Below, piece after piece: positions 43,688 to 54,956 of a DNA stretch of 64,000 bases (the stretch's first letter is position 1; the number at the start of each line of letters is the position of its first letter). This stretch comes from Powellomyces hirtus. Its lineage: Eukaryota; Chytridiomycota; Chytridiomycetes; Spizellomycetales; Powellomycetaceae. The position numbers and the translations under genes are program-made. The notes under the pieces are model-generated. The model saw only the letters and a program-made list of their open reading frames with translations, did no database searches and had not been told where the DNA came from. The stretch spans positions 310,001-374,000 of the forward strand of contig JAHLKG010000012.1 in the NCBI GenBank assembly GCA_025526995.1, in the 5' to 3' direction.

Positions 43688-44489
43688 TGTTGAGACGTCT
43701 TGACATCTACAAACAGGAACTCAGCATACCAGATAGGTTGCTAGGTTGTTGTCAAGAATTGCAGAGGGTCTGAAGGTGCTTCCCAAGGTAGGGAAGGTCG
43801 CCTGTAGTGTTTGGCAGAGTGTACTAGACAAGTAGAGTGTGTTGGACTGTTATTACATTGGTTGGGGATGCCCAGAGGGCGTCCTTTTATAACAATTTGG
43901 ATCATAGTACATGTGTAGTGACAATCTAACTGTGCCCTAGCTTGGCCAAGACGGCCCTGGCCTGGCCTAGTATTGTTCCCAATCGCAGGGTGTCTTTTTG
44001 CCTTTTCTTGGCACTTCTATCAGCGCTTCAGACGTGTTCTAGGCCTTCCCAGGCCCTCTCCAGCTATTCTGGATCGTTCTAGACCATTCTGGACCATTCC
44101 AGACCATTCTAGAAACAAGTGGATGTCCTCCCACATGTCCTGTGTGCTCTAAGTCCTCCCAGAGGCGCCCACAGGTAGATTCCAACATTTATAACAATTT
44201 GGATCATAGTACATGTGTAGTGACAATCTAACTGTGCCCTAGCTTGGCCAAGACGGCCCTGGCCTGGCCTAGTATTGTTCCCAATCACAGGGTGTCTTTT
44301 TGCCTTTTCTTGGCGCTTCTATCAGCGCTCCAGACGTGTTGTAGGCCTTCCCAGGCCCTCTCCAGCTATTCTGGATCGTTCTAGACCATTCTGGACCATT
44401 CCAGACCATTCTAGACACAAGTGGATGTCCTCCCACATGTCCCGTGTGCTCTAAGTCCTCCCAGAGGCGCCCACAGGTAGATTCCAACA
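43688..44489 (-). repeat. LTR shared by T1 and A5 (two U3 copies, 802 bp)
   Basis: A basic LTR plus one extra 302-bp U3 unit (43886-44187, 44188-44489). It is intermediate between the single and fourfold forms in this array. Confidence 0.9.
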
Positions 44490-44496
44490 CTCCCAC

Positions 44497-47400
44497 TCAC
44501 GAAACATGTTTTGTGATCCCACAGGCGTCCCTCAGTTTCAAGAACTGATCCCTAGCCAGTGGTTTTGTCAAGATGTCTGCAACCATGTCCTGAGTCGAGA
44601 GATACTCTAATGCAATCTCCAAGCGTCCTAGTGCTTCTCTGATAAAGTGGTACCTCACTTCAATGTGTTTGGTGCTGGCATGCAATGTCGGGTTCTTAGC
44701 AAGAGCAATGGCACCCTGGTTGTCCTCAAAGAGCATTGTGGGTCCATCCTGCTTGAATCCGAGCTCCCCTGCAAGCAGACGAAGCCAAACAGCTTCCTTG
44801 GTGCACTGGGCTAGTGCCATGTACTCTGCTTCCGTGCTTGAAAGAGCTACAGTGGTCTGCCGCTTGGATTGCCAGGTGATAGGCCCGTTGAACATGAAGA
44901 TGAATCCAGTGGTTGATCTCCTTGTGTCCAAACATCCAGCATAGTCGGAATCCGAGTATCCAACCAGCTTCCTAGGCTCAGAGACATTCTCTTTGCCTCC
45001 CAGAAGGATTCCAAGTTCGCTTGTGCCCTTCAGGTATCTGATGATCCGCTTGGCAGCACTCCAATGCTCCTTTCCAGGCTTTGCAAGGTACTTGGACACA
45101 ATTCCAACTGCAGCAGCAATGTCAGGGCGTGTTCCTAGCATGGCATAGATCAAACTGCCCACTGCATTCCTGTATGGCACAGAGCTCATCTCCAGCTCAT
45201 CCGTCTCATTCTGAGGTGCCATGTTGTTTCTGAGGTGCAGTCCATGTTCCATAGGCGTGGCATGAACCTTGGCATCTCCCATGTTGAATTTCGAAACGAC
45301 CTCTTCAACATACTTCTTCTGAGACAACCAGATGGTGCGGGTGCTTCTGCTCCGTCTGATGTGAATCCCAAGGAAGTAATTCAGCTCTCCAAGGTCTGTC
45401 ATCTCAAAAGCTCGCCTCAGCTCCTTCTTGACATCCCCCAGCTGTTCCTTGCTTGATGAGGCCACAATGAGGTCGTCCACATAGATCAGAATGTACTCTG
45501 TTGTCCCATTCTGACTCCTGTAGTACATGCAAGGCTCTGCAGTCGACTGCACAAAGCCCATAGACTTCAGTTTGTGGTCTATCTTGTGGTTGAAGCGCCT
45601 TGCTGATTGCTTGAGGCCGTAGAGGGGTCTCCCAAGCTTGCAGACCCGTCCTGGATGCTTGGAATCCTCAAAGCCCTCCGGTTGGCGCATGTAGATCACA
45701 TAGTCCAGATCCCCTTGCAAGAATGCTGTCTTCACGTCCATCTGATGTGCTTCCAAGTCGTCTGTGGCAATAATGGAGAACAGCAGTCTCATGGGACCAA
45801 ACTTGGCAACAGGAGCAAACGTCTCCTGATAGTCCAATCCCTCTCTCTGAGAAAATCCCTTGGCAACAAGTCTTGCCTTGTATCTGTCAAGCTCTCCTGT
45901 GTCCTTCAGCTTTCGTTTGAAGACCCACTTGCATCCAATAGCTTTTCTGCCCATTGGCAGATCCACAGGTTGCCATGTCCCATTCTTGGCAAGAGCATCC
46001 ATCTCTTCCTGAGCAGCCTGACGCCATTGTGAAGCATCTGGCATGGTCTGGCTCTCCTTGTAGCTTGTGGGCTCGTTTGAGACAAAGGAGACAGCATAGG
46101 CAACTGCAGCAACGTTTGCAGCGTTGCTTGAAGCCTTCCACCACTCTCCTGGCGGCTTCCTGAGTCTTTTGGGAGTTGGAGAAGGCTCTGCAGCACTCTC
46201 ATAGTCAGAGTACAGCTCAGGGGTCCGTTCCCTCACGTTCTCCTCTCCCTCTGACATGTGGGTGTCTTCAGAGTCGTCACTGACATCCTGCAGCTTCATT
46301 TCAGGCCCAATTCCCACTTCCAGGCTCTCAGCAGGCACTTGGGGCGTCTGAGCAGACTGGAGGGATGGAATGAAGCTCTTCTCATCGAATTTGACACTTC
46401 TGGAGAACAGGATCTTCTTAGTCTGTATGTCCATAAGCCGGTATTCCTTGCTGTGGGAGCTATATTCCAGCATGATGCACTTGACGGCAGCATCATCCAG
46501 CTTCTGGCGCTTGTTGGGTTGAATGTAGGCATAGGCAATGCATCCAAACGTCCTCAAATGTCCCAGAGATGGTGGGATACCATGGAACATCTCATAAGGC
46601 GTCTTGGGGCATGCAACAGTGGGAGATCTGTTCCTCAGATAGACTGCTGTCATGATTGCTTCTCCCCAGAAACGCTTGTCCAAGCCTGACTGCTTCAACA
46701 AACATCTCCCCATCTCCATAAGGGTACGGTTGGCTCGTTCAGCAACACCATTTTGCTGTGGAGTATTTACTGAACTCCTCTGATGCTGTGTGCCCTTCTC
46801 CTTGAAGTGGTCCCTTAGCAAGTTGCTCATGTACTCGCCTCCTGGGTCGGATCTGACAGCTTTGATCTGCTTTCCATGTAGGGGGACGAGTGCTGCTTCC
46901 AGCTCCTGATAGTGCCTAGCAACTTCTCCCTTGGTCTTCATAAGGCAAACATGGAAATATCTCGTCTTGTCATCAATGAATGTGACAAAATAGCGATATC
47001 CAGTGATTGTGGGCGGTTCAACTGGTCCCCAGACGTCTGTGTGGATCAATCCCAGCTTCTCTGATGCTCTGGAGGCCTGTGCCTTGGGGAATGGCGCTCT
47101 GCTTGCTTTGCTGAGTGCACAAGTGTCACAAATGCTCAAGCTCCCACTGGTTCGAACGCCCTTGGCAAGCTTGGTGAGCCTTCCAATGTCTGCAACGTTC
47201 AAATGGCCGAGTCTCTGATGCCATAGGGACAAGTCCTGACTTGTTGTGTCCCTTCCAACATTGTGGGCAATCCCAGCATTTGCCTGCCCATGTGTTGTCT
47301 CGAATGTGTAGACAAATTGGTTCTCTTTGGCAAGGAAAGCCATCCCATCCTTTGCAATGATCCGAGCAGCCTGTGGTCCCACTTCAAAACAAGCTCCAGC

Positions 47401-48507
47401 TTTGGCAAGGCGAGCCAGTGATAGGAGGTTCTTGGTCATCTTGGGGACGTGCCAGCAGTTCTGGATTTGCAGGGGCACTGTCTTCCCCTCTGTGTTGATC
47501 ACCCATGTGTGAAGCGTTCCATGCCCCACAGCTTCCAATGTGTAATTGTCTGCCATCTCAATGGCAACAGGAGACATCTTCTCATAGTCACCAAACAGCT
47601 CTCTGCGGCCAGTCATGTGCTGAGAGGCTCCTGAGTCCAAAATCCAAGTGTTGGATGTCAGGGATGGCATCTGAGTTCCAATGGTGGTGAAAGCAAAGCC
47701 TCCAGGCGTCTGTTGAGTCAACTTGGCCTGGTTTAGGCCCTTCTTCTCGTCTGCTGCCCTCTTGTGGTATTCCTTCTTGATGTGGCCCTTCTTGTTGCAG
47801 TAGTGACAGACCGCCTCCTTCTTCCAATCTGGTTTTCCCCCAACCTTGTTGGTCTTCTGAGCATTCCCTTTGGTGTCAGCTTGTGTGGAGAAGGCTTTTG
47901 CTGCCTTTCCAGAGTTCTTCTTTCCATCTGCACGCCTCATTTCCTCCTGCAACAGCCTGGATGTCACAAAAGCCAAGTCCAGCTTCTCATTGGTTGACTC
48001 CAGAGTCATCACAAGGGTGTCAAAGGCTTCTGGAAGGGAAGAGAGCAAGGAGAACACATGGTCCTCCTCAGAAACGGGAGCTCCGATGGCTGCAAGTTCC
48101 TGGGTCATCCTCTTGATCTTGTTGATGTGGATGGTCATGGAATCAGTTGGGTTCATTGTCACAGTGAGGAACCGACGTCTCAGGAAGTGTCTGTTGGCAA
48201 CCCCCTTCTTCTCATGCACCTCCCTCAGCTTTTCCCATGCTTCAAGGGCGGATTCAGCCTCATGAACATGCATCAATTGCTCATCATTCAAAGACATGAT
48301 CAGCAGAGCCAGAGCTCTCTCATCTCGACGTATCCAGTCGTCTGATGCTGTGTTGGTGGCCTTGGCAGTTCCAGAGCCGTCCTTGATGTCAATGGCATCC
48401 CAAAGTCCCTTCTCAATCAACAGCATCTTCATTTTCAACTTCCAAAGGTGAAAGTTCTCCCCAGTGAACCTCTCAATGGACACTCGGATGTCAGAGTCGC
48501 CAGCCAT
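44497..48507 (-). CDS. gag-pol: A5: full-length copia Gag-Pol with altered zinc knuckle
   Basis: An open 1336-residue polyprotein with every domain seen in A2. It lacks the seven-residue LQDVSDE duplication. The nucleocapsid knuckle is CX2CX4HX4Y: Tyr replaces the last Cys, as in all T units. The spacer before RT has THMSEGEENVRERTPELYSDYES-type substitutions shared with A6. Protease DSGA, integrase DDE, RT YVDD and RNase H motifs are intact. Loss of a zinc ligand would be expected to impair RNA packaging, so activity in its own particle is doubtful. The GTG-initiated reading extends 16 codons upstream, but ATG at 48507 is preferred. Confidence 0.9.
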   Translation of the reverse strand: MAGDSDIRVSIERFTGENFHLWKLKMKMLLIEKGLWDAIDIKDGSGTAKATNTASDDWIRRDERALALLIMSLNDEQLMHVHEAESALEAWEKLREVHEKKGVANRHFLRRRFLTVTMNPTDSMTIHINKIKRMTQELAAIGAPVSEEDHVFSLLSSLPEAFDTLVMTLESTNEKLDLAFVTSRLLQEEMRRADGKKNSGKAAKAFSTQADTKGNAQKTNKVGGKPDWKKEAVCHYCNKKGHIKKEYHKRAADEKKGLNQAKLTQQTPGGFAFTTIGTQMPSLTSNTWILDSGASQHMTGRRELFGDYEKMSPVAIEMADNYTLEAVGHGTLHTWVINTEGKTVPLQIQNCWHVPKMTKNLLSLARLAKAGACFEVGPQAARIIAKDGMAFLAKENQFVYTFETTHGQANAGIAHNVGRDTTSQDLSLWHQRLGHLNVADIGRLTKLAKGVRTSGSLSICDTCALSKASRAPFPKAQASRASEKLGLIHTDVWGPVEPPTITGYRYFVTFIDDKTRYFHVCLMKTKGEVARHYQELEAALVPLHGKQIKAVRSDPGGEYMSNLLRDHFKEKGTQHQRSSVNTPQQNGVAERANRTLMEMGRCLLKQSGLDKRFWGEAIMTAVYLRNRSPTVACPKTPYEMFHGIPPSLGHLRTFGCIAYAYIQPNKRQKLDDAAVKCIMLEYSSHSKEYRLMDIQTKKILFSRSVKFDEKSFIPSLQSAQTPQVPAESLEVGIGPEMKLQDVSDDSEDTHMSEGEENVRERTPELYSDYESAAEPSPTPKRLRKPPGEWWKASSNAANVAAVAYAVSFVSNEPTSYKESQTMPDASQWRQAAQEEMDALAKNGTWQPVDLPMGRKAIGCKWVFKRKLKDTGELDRYKARLVAKGFSQREGLDYQETFAPVAKFGPMRLLFSIIATDDLEAHQMDVKTAFLQGDLDYVIYMRQPEGFEDSKHPGRVCKLGRPLYGLKQSARRFNHKIDHKLKSMGFVQSTAEPCMYYRSQNGTTEYILIYVDDLIVASSSKEQLGDVKKELRRAFEMTDLGELNYFLGIHIRRSRSTRTIWLSQKKYVEEVVSKFNMGDAKVHATPMEHGLHLRNNMAPQNETDELEMSSVPYRNAVGSLIYAMLGTRPDIAAAVGIVSKYLAKPGKEHWSAAKRIIRYLKGTSELGILLGGKENVSEPRKLVGYSDSDYAGCLDTRRSTTGFIFMFNGPITWQSKRQTTVALSSTEAEYMALAQCTKEAVWLRLLAGELGFKQDGPTMLFEDNQGAIALAKNPTLHASTKHIEVRYHFIREALGRLEIALEYLSTQDMVADILTKPLARDQFLKLRDACGITKHVS

Positions 48508-48786
48508 CTTGTGCAAAGAGTGTGGCAAAATGGGATAGTCCCGGTGTTCAACCACAAGTGGTCAGAACCTGCTCCAGAAAATCCACTCCAGTCCAGTTCA
48601 GTCCAGACAATAGCTCGTTCGATGGTCAGACGCAGGTGTCCTATGCCTGCTATCTAGGCTTCTCGAGTGCTCAAACAGTTCTCCAAGTCCTCAGCAGCAC
48701 CAGTGATAGGCACAGTGACGTGTTTCCCAGATAGGGATAGAGGTGGAGTCAGTATTGTTCAGACAGCTGTGTCAGGGCTCATAACC

Positions 48787-49286
48787 TGTTGAGACGTCTT
48801 GACATCTACAAACAGGAACTCAGCATACCAGATAGGTTGCTAGGTTGTTGTCAAGAATTGCAGAGGGTCTGAAGGTGCTTCCCAAGGTAGGGAAGGTCGC
48901 CTGTAGTGTTTGGCAGAGTGTACTAGACAAGTAGAGTGTGTTGGACTGTTATTATATTGGTTGGGGATGCCCAGAGGGCGTCCTTTTATAACAATTTGGA
49001 TCATAGTACATGTGTAGTGACAATCTAACTGTGCCCTAGCTTGGCCAAGACGGCCCTGGCCTGGCCTAGTATTGTTCCCAATCCCAGGGTGTCTTCTTGC
49101 CTTTTCTTGGCGCTTCTATCAGCGCTCCAGACATGTTCTAGGCCTTCCCAGGCCCTCTCCAGCTATTCTGGATCGTTCTAGACCATTCTGGACCATTCCA
49201 GACCATTCTAGACACAAGTGGATGTCCTCCCACATGTCCCGTGTGCTCTAAGTCCTCCCAGAGGCGCCCACAGGTAGATTCCAACA
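48787..49286 (-). repeat. LTR shared by A5 and T2 (single U3)
   Basis: 500-bp T-type LTR carrying CCCAATCCCAGG and CAGACATG. It starts the 1890-bp periodic block. Confidence 0.9.
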
Positions 49287-50397
49287 CAGCTTTGGCAAGG
49301 CGAGCCAGTGATAGGAGGTTCTTGGTCATCTTGGGGACGTGCCAGCCGTTCTGGATTTGCAGGGGCACTGTCTTCCCCTCTGTGTTGATCACCCATGTGT
49401 GAAGCGTTCCATGCCCCACAGCTTCCAATGTGTGATTGTCTGCCATCTCAATGGCGACAGGAGACATCTTCTCATAGTCCCCAAACAGCTCTCTGCGGCC
49501 AGTCATGTGCTGAGAGGCTCCTGAGTCCAAAATCCAAGTGTTGGATGTCAGGGATGGCATCTGAGTTCCAATGGTGGTGAAAGCAAAGCCTCCAGGCGTC
49601 TGTTGAGTCAACTTGGCCTGGTTTAGGCCCTTCTTCTCGTCTGCTGCCCTCTTGTGGTATTCCTTCTTGATGTGGCCCTTCTTGTTGCAGTAGTGACAGA
49701 CCGCCTCCTTCTTCCAATCTGGCTTTCCCCCAACCTTGTTGGTCTTCTGAGCATTCCCTTTTGTGTCAGCTTGTGTGGAGAAGGCTTTTGCTGCCTTTCC
49801 AGAGTTCTTCTTTCCATCTGCACGCCTCATTTCCTCCTGCACCAGCCTGGATGTCACAAAAGCCAAGTCCAGCTTCTCACTGGTCAACTCCAGAGTCATC
49901 ACAAGGGTGTCAAAGGCTTCTGGAAGGGAAGAGAGCAAGGAGAACACATGGTCCTCCTCAGAAACGGGAGCTCCGATGGCTGCAAGTTCCTGGGTCATCC
50001 TCTTGATCTTGTTGATGTGGATGGTCATGGAATCAGTTGGGTTCATTGTCACAGTGAGGAACCGACGTCTCAGGAAGTGTCTGTTGGCAACCCCCTTCTT
50101 CTCATGCACCTCCCTCAGCTTTTCCCATGCTTCAAGGGCGGATTCAGCCTCATGAACATGCATCAATTGCTCATCATTCAAAGACATGATCAGCAGAGCC
50201 AGAGCTCTCTCATCTCGACGTATCCAGTCGTCTGATGCTGTGTTGGTGGCCTTGGCAGTTCCAGAGCCGTCCTTGATGTCAATGGCATCCCAAAGTCCCT
50301 TCTCAATCAACAGCATCTTCATTTTCAACTTCCAAAGGTGAAAGTTCTCCCCAGTGAACCTCTCAATGGACACTCGGATGTCAGAGTCGCCAGCCAT
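49138..50397 (-). CDS. T2: Gag-protease ORF with LTR tail
   Basis: 419 residues, nearly identical to T1 (SRLVQEEM where T1 has SRPVQEEM). It has the Tyr-substituted knuckle, an intact DSGA protease motif and the U3-encoded tail. The 3' end of the ORF overlaps the LTR at 48787-49286 by about 150 bp. Confidence 0.88.
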   Translation of the reverse strand: MAGDSDIRVSIERFTGENFHLWKLKMKMLLIEKGLWDAIDIKDGSGTAKATNTASDDWIRRDERALALLIMSLNDEQLMHVHEAESALEAWEKLREVHEKKGVANRHFLRRRFLTVTMNPTDSMTIHINKIKRMTQELAAIGAPVSEEDHVFSLLSSLPEAFDTLVMTLELTSEKLDLAFVTSRLVQEEMRRADGKKNSGKAAKAFSTQADTKGNAQKTNKVGGKPDWKKEAVCHYCNKKGHIKKEYHKRAADEKKGLNQAKLTQQTPGGFAFTTIGTQMPSLTSNTWILDSGASQHMTGRRELFGDYEKMSPVAIEMADNHTLEAVGHGTLHTWVINTEGKTVPLQIQNGWHVPKMTKNLLSLARLAKAVLESTCGRLWEDLEHTGHVGGHPLVSRMVWNGPEWSRTIQNSWRGPGKA

Positions 50398-50676
50398 CTT
50401 GTGCAAAGAGTGTGGCAAAATGGGATAGTCCCGGTGTTCAACCACAAGTGGTCAGAACCTGCTCCAGAAAATCCACTCCAGTCCAGTTCAGTCCAGACAA
50501 TAGCTCGTTCGATGGTCAGACGCAGGTGTCCTATGCCTGCTATCTAGGCTTCTCGAGTGCTCAAACAGTTCTCCAAGTCCTCAGCAGCACCAGTGATAGG
50601 CACAGTGACGTGTTTCCCAGATAGGGATAGAGGTGGAGTCAGTATTGTTCAGACAGCTGTGTCAGGGCTCATAACC

Positions 50677-51176
50677 TGTTGAGACGTCTTGACATCTACA
50701 AACAGGAACTCAGCATACCAGATAGGTTGCTAGGTTGTTGTCAAGAATTGCAGAGGGTCTGAAGGTGCTTCCCAAGGTAGGGAAGGTCGCCTGTAGTGTT
50801 TGGCAGAGTGTACTAGACAAGTAGAGTGTGTTGGACTGTTATTATATTGGTTGGGGATGCCCAGAGGGCGTCCTTTTATAACAATTTGGATCATAGTACA
50901 TGTGTAGTGACAATCTAACTGTGCCCTAGCTTGGCCAAGACGGCCCTGGCCTGGCCTAGTATTGTTCCCAATCCCAGGGTGTCTTCTTGCCTTTTCTTGG
51001 CGCTTCTATCAGCGCTCCAGACATGTTCTAGGCCTTCCCAGGCCCTCTCCAGCTATTCTGGATCGTTCTAGACCATTCTGGACCATTCCAGACCATTCTA
51101 GACACAAGTGGATGTCCTCCCACATGTCCCGTGTGCTCTAAGTCCTCCCAGAGGCGCCCACAGGTAGATTCCAACA
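50677..51176 (-). repeat. LTR shared by T2 and T3
   Basis: 500-bp single-U3 LTR, exactly 1890 bp from the previous one. Confidence 0.9.
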
Positions 51177-52287
51177 CAGCTTTGGCAAGGCGAGCCAGTG
51201 ATAGGAGGTTCTTGGTCATCTTGGGGACGTGCCAGCCGTTCTGGATTTGCAGGGGCACTGTCTTCCCCTCTGTGTTGATCACCCATGTGTGAAGCGTTCC
51301 ATGCCCCACAGCTTCCAATGTGTGATTGTCTGCCATCTCAATGGCGACAGGAGACATCTTCTCATAGTCCCCAAACAGCTCTCTGCGGCCAGTCATGTGC
51401 TGAGAGGCTCCTGAGTCCAAAATCCAAGTGTTGGATGTCAGGGATGGCATCTGAGTTCCAATGGTGGTGAAAGCAAAGCCTCCAGGCGTCTGTTGAGTCA
51501 ACTTGGCCTGGTTTAGGCCCTTCTTCTCGTCTGCTGCCCTCTTGTGGTATTCCTTCTTGATGTGGCCCTTCTTGTTGCAGTAGTGACAGACCGCCTCCTT
51601 CTTCCAATCTGGCTTTCCCCCAACCTTGTTGGTCTTCTGAGCATTCCCTTTTGTGTCAGCTTGTGTGGAGAAGGCTTTTGCTGCCTTTCCAGAGTTCTTC
51701 TTTCCATCTGCACGCCTCATTTCCTCCTGCACCAGCCTGGATGTCACAAAAGCCAAGTCCAGCTTCTCACTGGTCGACTCCAGAGTCATCACAAGGGTGT
51801 CAAAGGCTTCTGGAAGGGAAGAAAGCAAGGAGAACACATGGTCCTCCTCAGAAACGGGAGCTCCGATGGCTGCAAGTTCCTGGGTCATCCTCTTGATCTT
51901 GTTGATGTGGATGGTCATGGAATCAGTTGGGTTCATTGTCACAGTGAGGAACCGACGTCTCAGGAAGTGTCTGTTGGCAACCCCCTTCTTCTCATGCACC
52001 TCCCTCAGCTTTTCCCATGCTTCAAGGGCGGATTCAGCCTCATGAACATGCATCAATTGCTCATCATTCAAAGACATGATCAGCAGAGCCAGAGCTCTCT
52101 CATCTCGACGTATCCAGTCGTCTGATGCTGTGTTGGTGGCCTTGGCAGTTCCAGAGCCGTCCTTGATGTCAATGGCATCCCAAAGTCCCTTCTCAATCAA
52201 CAGCATCTTCATTTTCAACTTCCAAAGGTGAAAGTTCTCCCCAGTGAACCTCTCAATGGACACTCGGATGTCAGAGTCGCCAGCCAT
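51028..52287 (-). CDS. T3: Gag-protease ORF with LTR tail
   Basis: 419 residues, same structure as T2. It differs from T1 and T2 at TLESTSEKL (TLELTSEKL there). It is essentially identical to T4, pointing to a very recent duplication of this pair. Confidence 0.88.
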   Translation of the reverse strand: MAGDSDIRVSIERFTGENFHLWKLKMKMLLIEKGLWDAIDIKDGSGTAKATNTASDDWIRRDERALALLIMSLNDEQLMHVHEAESALEAWEKLREVHEKKGVANRHFLRRRFLTVTMNPTDSMTIHINKIKRMTQELAAIGAPVSEEDHVFSLLSSLPEAFDTLVMTLESTSEKLDLAFVTSRLVQEEMRRADGKKNSGKAAKAFSTQADTKGNAQKTNKVGGKPDWKKEAVCHYCNKKGHIKKEYHKRAADEKKGLNQAKLTQQTPGGFAFTTIGTQMPSLTSNTWILDSGASQHMTGRRELFGDYEKMSPVAIEMADNHTLEAVGHGTLHTWVINTEGKTVPLQIQNGWHVPKMTKNLLSLARLAKAVLESTCGRLWEDLEHTGHVGGHPLVSRMVWNGPEWSRTIQNSWRGPGKA

Positions 52288-52566
52288 CTTGTGCAAAGAG
52301 TGTGGCAAAATGGGATAGTCCCGGTGTTCAACCACAAGTGGTCAGAACCTGCTCCAGAAAATCCACTCCAGTCCAGTTCAGTCCAGACAATAGCTCGTTC
52401 GATGGTCAGACGCAGGTGTCCTATGCCTGCTATCTAGGCTTCTCGAGTGCTCAAACAGTTCTCCAAGTCCTCAGCAGCACCAGTGATAGGCACAGTGACG
52501 TGTTTCCCAGATAGGGATAGAGGTGGAGTCAGTATTGTTCAGACAGCTGTGTCAGGGCTCATAACC

Positions 52567-53066
52567 TGTTGAGACGTCTTGACATCTACAAACAGGAACT
52601 CAGCATACCAGATAGGTTGCTAGGTTGTTGTCAAGAATTGCAGAGGGTCTGAAGGTGCTTCCCAAGGTAGGGAAGGTCGCCTGTAGTGTTTGGCAGAGTG
52701 TACTAGACAAGTAGAGTGTGTTGGACTGTTATTATATTGGTTGGGGATGCCCAGAGGGCGTCCTTTTATAACAATTTGGATCATAGTACATGTGTAGTGA
52801 CAATCTAACTGTGCCCTAGCTTGGCCAAGACGGCCCTGGCCTGGCCTAGTATTGTTCCCAATCCCAGGGTGTCTTCTTGCCTTTTCTTGGCGCTTCTATC
52901 AGCGCTCCAGACATGTTCTAGGCCTTCCCAGGCCCTCTCCAGCTATTCTGGATCGTTCTAGACCATTCTGGACCATTCCAGACCATTCTAGACACAAGTG
53001 GATGTCCTCCCACATGTCCCGTGTGCTCTAAGTCCTCCCAGAGGCGCCCACAGGTAGATTCCAACA
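52567..53066 (-). repeat. LTR shared by T3 and T4
   Basis: 500-bp single-U3 LTR at the same 1890-bp spacing. Confidence 0.9.
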
Positions 53067-54177
53067 CAGCTTTGGCAAGGCGAGCCAGTGATAGGAGGTT
53101 CTTGGTCATCTTGGGGACGTGCCAGCCGTTCTGGATTTGCAGGGGCACTGTCTTCCCCTCTGTGTTGATCACCCATGTGTGAAGCGTTCCATGCCCCACA
53201 GCTTCCAATGTGTGATTGTCTGCCATCTCAATGGCGACAGGAGACATCTTCTCATAGTCCCCAAACAGCTCTCTGCGGCCAGTCATGTGCTGAGAGGCTC
53301 CTGAGTCCAAAATCCAAGTGTTGGATGTCAGGGATGGCATCTGAGTTCCAATGGTGGTGAAAGCAAAGCCTCCAGGCGTCTGTTGAGTCAACTTGGCCTG
53401 GTTTAGGCCCTTCTTCTCGTCTGCTGCCCTCTTGTGGTATTCCTTCTTGATGTGGCCCTTCTTGTTGCAGTAGTGACAGACCGCCTCCTTCTTCCAATCT
53501 GGCTTTCCCCCAACCTTGTTGGTCTTCTGAGCATTCCCTTTTGTGTCAGCTTGTGTGGAGAAGGCTTTTGCTGCCTTTCCAGAGTTCTTCTTTCCATCTG
53601 CACGCCTCATTTCCTCCTGCACCAGCCTGGATGTCACAAAAGCCAAGTCCAGCTTCTCACTGGTCGACTCCAGAGTCATCACAAGGGTGTCAAAGGCTTC
53701 TGGAAGGGAAGAAAGCAAGGAGAACACATGGTCCTCCTCAGAAACGGGAGCTCCGATGGCTGCAAGTTCCTGGGTCATCCTCTTGATCTTGTTGATGTGG
53801 ATGGTCATGGAATCAGTTGGGTTCATTGTCACAGTGAGGAACCGACGTCTCAGGAAGTGTCTGTTGGCAACCCCCTTCTTCTCATGCACCTCCCTCAGCT
53901 TTTCCCATGCTTCAAGGGCGGATTCAGCCTCATGAACATGCATCAATTGCTCATCATTCAAAGACATGATCAGCAGAGCCAGAGCTCTCTCATCTCGACG
54001 TATCCAGTCGTCTGATGCTGTGTTGGTGGCCTTGGCAGTTCCAGAGCCGTCCTTGATGTCAATGGCATCCCAAAGTCCCTTCTCAATCAACAGCATCTTC
54101 ATTTTCAACTTCCAAAGGTGAAAGTTCTCCCCAGTGAACCTCTCAATGGACACTCGGATGTCAGAGTCGCCAGCCAT
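52918..54177 (-). CDS. T4: Gag-protease ORF with LTR tail
   Basis: 419 residues, no difference from T3 that I can see. It shares the private GAAAGCAAGG variant with T3 in the gag region (53711; 51821 in T3), where other copies have GAGAGCAAGG. Confidence 0.88.
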   Translation of the reverse strand: MAGDSDIRVSIERFTGENFHLWKLKMKMLLIEKGLWDAIDIKDGSGTAKATNTASDDWIRRDERALALLIMSLNDEQLMHVHEAESALEAWEKLREVHEKKGVANRHFLRRRFLTVTMNPTDSMTIHINKIKRMTQELAAIGAPVSEEDHVFSLLSSLPEAFDTLVMTLESTSEKLDLAFVTSRLVQEEMRRADGKKNSGKAAKAFSTQADTKGNAQKTNKVGGKPDWKKEAVCHYCNKKGHIKKEYHKRAADEKKGLNQAKLTQQTPGGFAFTTIGTQMPSLTSNTWILDSGASQHMTGRRELFGDYEKMSPVAIEMADNHTLEAVGHGTLHTWVINTEGKTVPLQIQNGWHVPKMTKNLLSLARLAKAVLESTCGRLWEDLEHTGHVGGHPLVSRMVWNGPEWSRTIQNSWRGPGKA

Positions 54178-54456
54178 CTTGTGCAAAGAGTGTGGCAAAA
54201 TGGGATAGTCCCGGTGTTCAACCACAAGTGGTCAGAACCTGCTCCAGAAAATCCACTCCAGTCCAGTTCAGTCCAGACAATAGCTCGTTCGATGGTCAGA
54301 CGCAGGTGTCCTATGCCTGCTATCTAGGCTTCTCGAGTGCTCAAACAGTTCTCCAAGTCCTCAGCAGCACCAGTGATAGGCACAGTGACGTGTTTCCCAG
54401 ATAGGGATAGAGGTGGAGTCAGTATTGTTCAGACAGCTGTGTCAGGGCTCATAACC

Positions 54457-54956
54457 TGTTGAGACGTCTTGACATCTACAAACAGGAACTCAGCATACCA
54501 GATAGGTTGCTAGGTTGTTGTCAAGAATTGCAGAGGGTCTGAAGGTGCTTCCCAAGGTAGGGAAGGTCGCCTGTAGTGTTTGGCAGAGTGTACTAGACAA
54601 GTAGAGTGTGTTGGACTGTTATTATATTGGTTGGGGATGCCCAGAGGGCGTCCTTTTATAACAATTTGGATCATAGTACATGTGTAGTGACAATCTAACT
54701 GTGCCCTAGCTTGGCCAAGACGGCCCTGGCCTGGCCTAGTATTGTTCCCAATCCCAGGGTGTCTTCTTGCCTTTTCTTGGCGCTTCTATCAGCGCTCCAG
54801 ACATGTTCTAGGCCTTCCCAGGCCCTCTCCAGCTATTCTGGATCGTTCTAGACCATTCTGGACCATTCCAGACCATTCTAGACACAAGTGGATGTCCTCC
54901 CACATGTCCCGTGTGCTCTAAGTCCTCCCAGAGGCGCCCACAGGTAGATTCCAACA
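54457..54956 (-). repeat. LTR shared by T4 and T5
   Basis: 500-bp single-U3 LTR at the same 1890-bp spacing. Confidence 0.9.
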
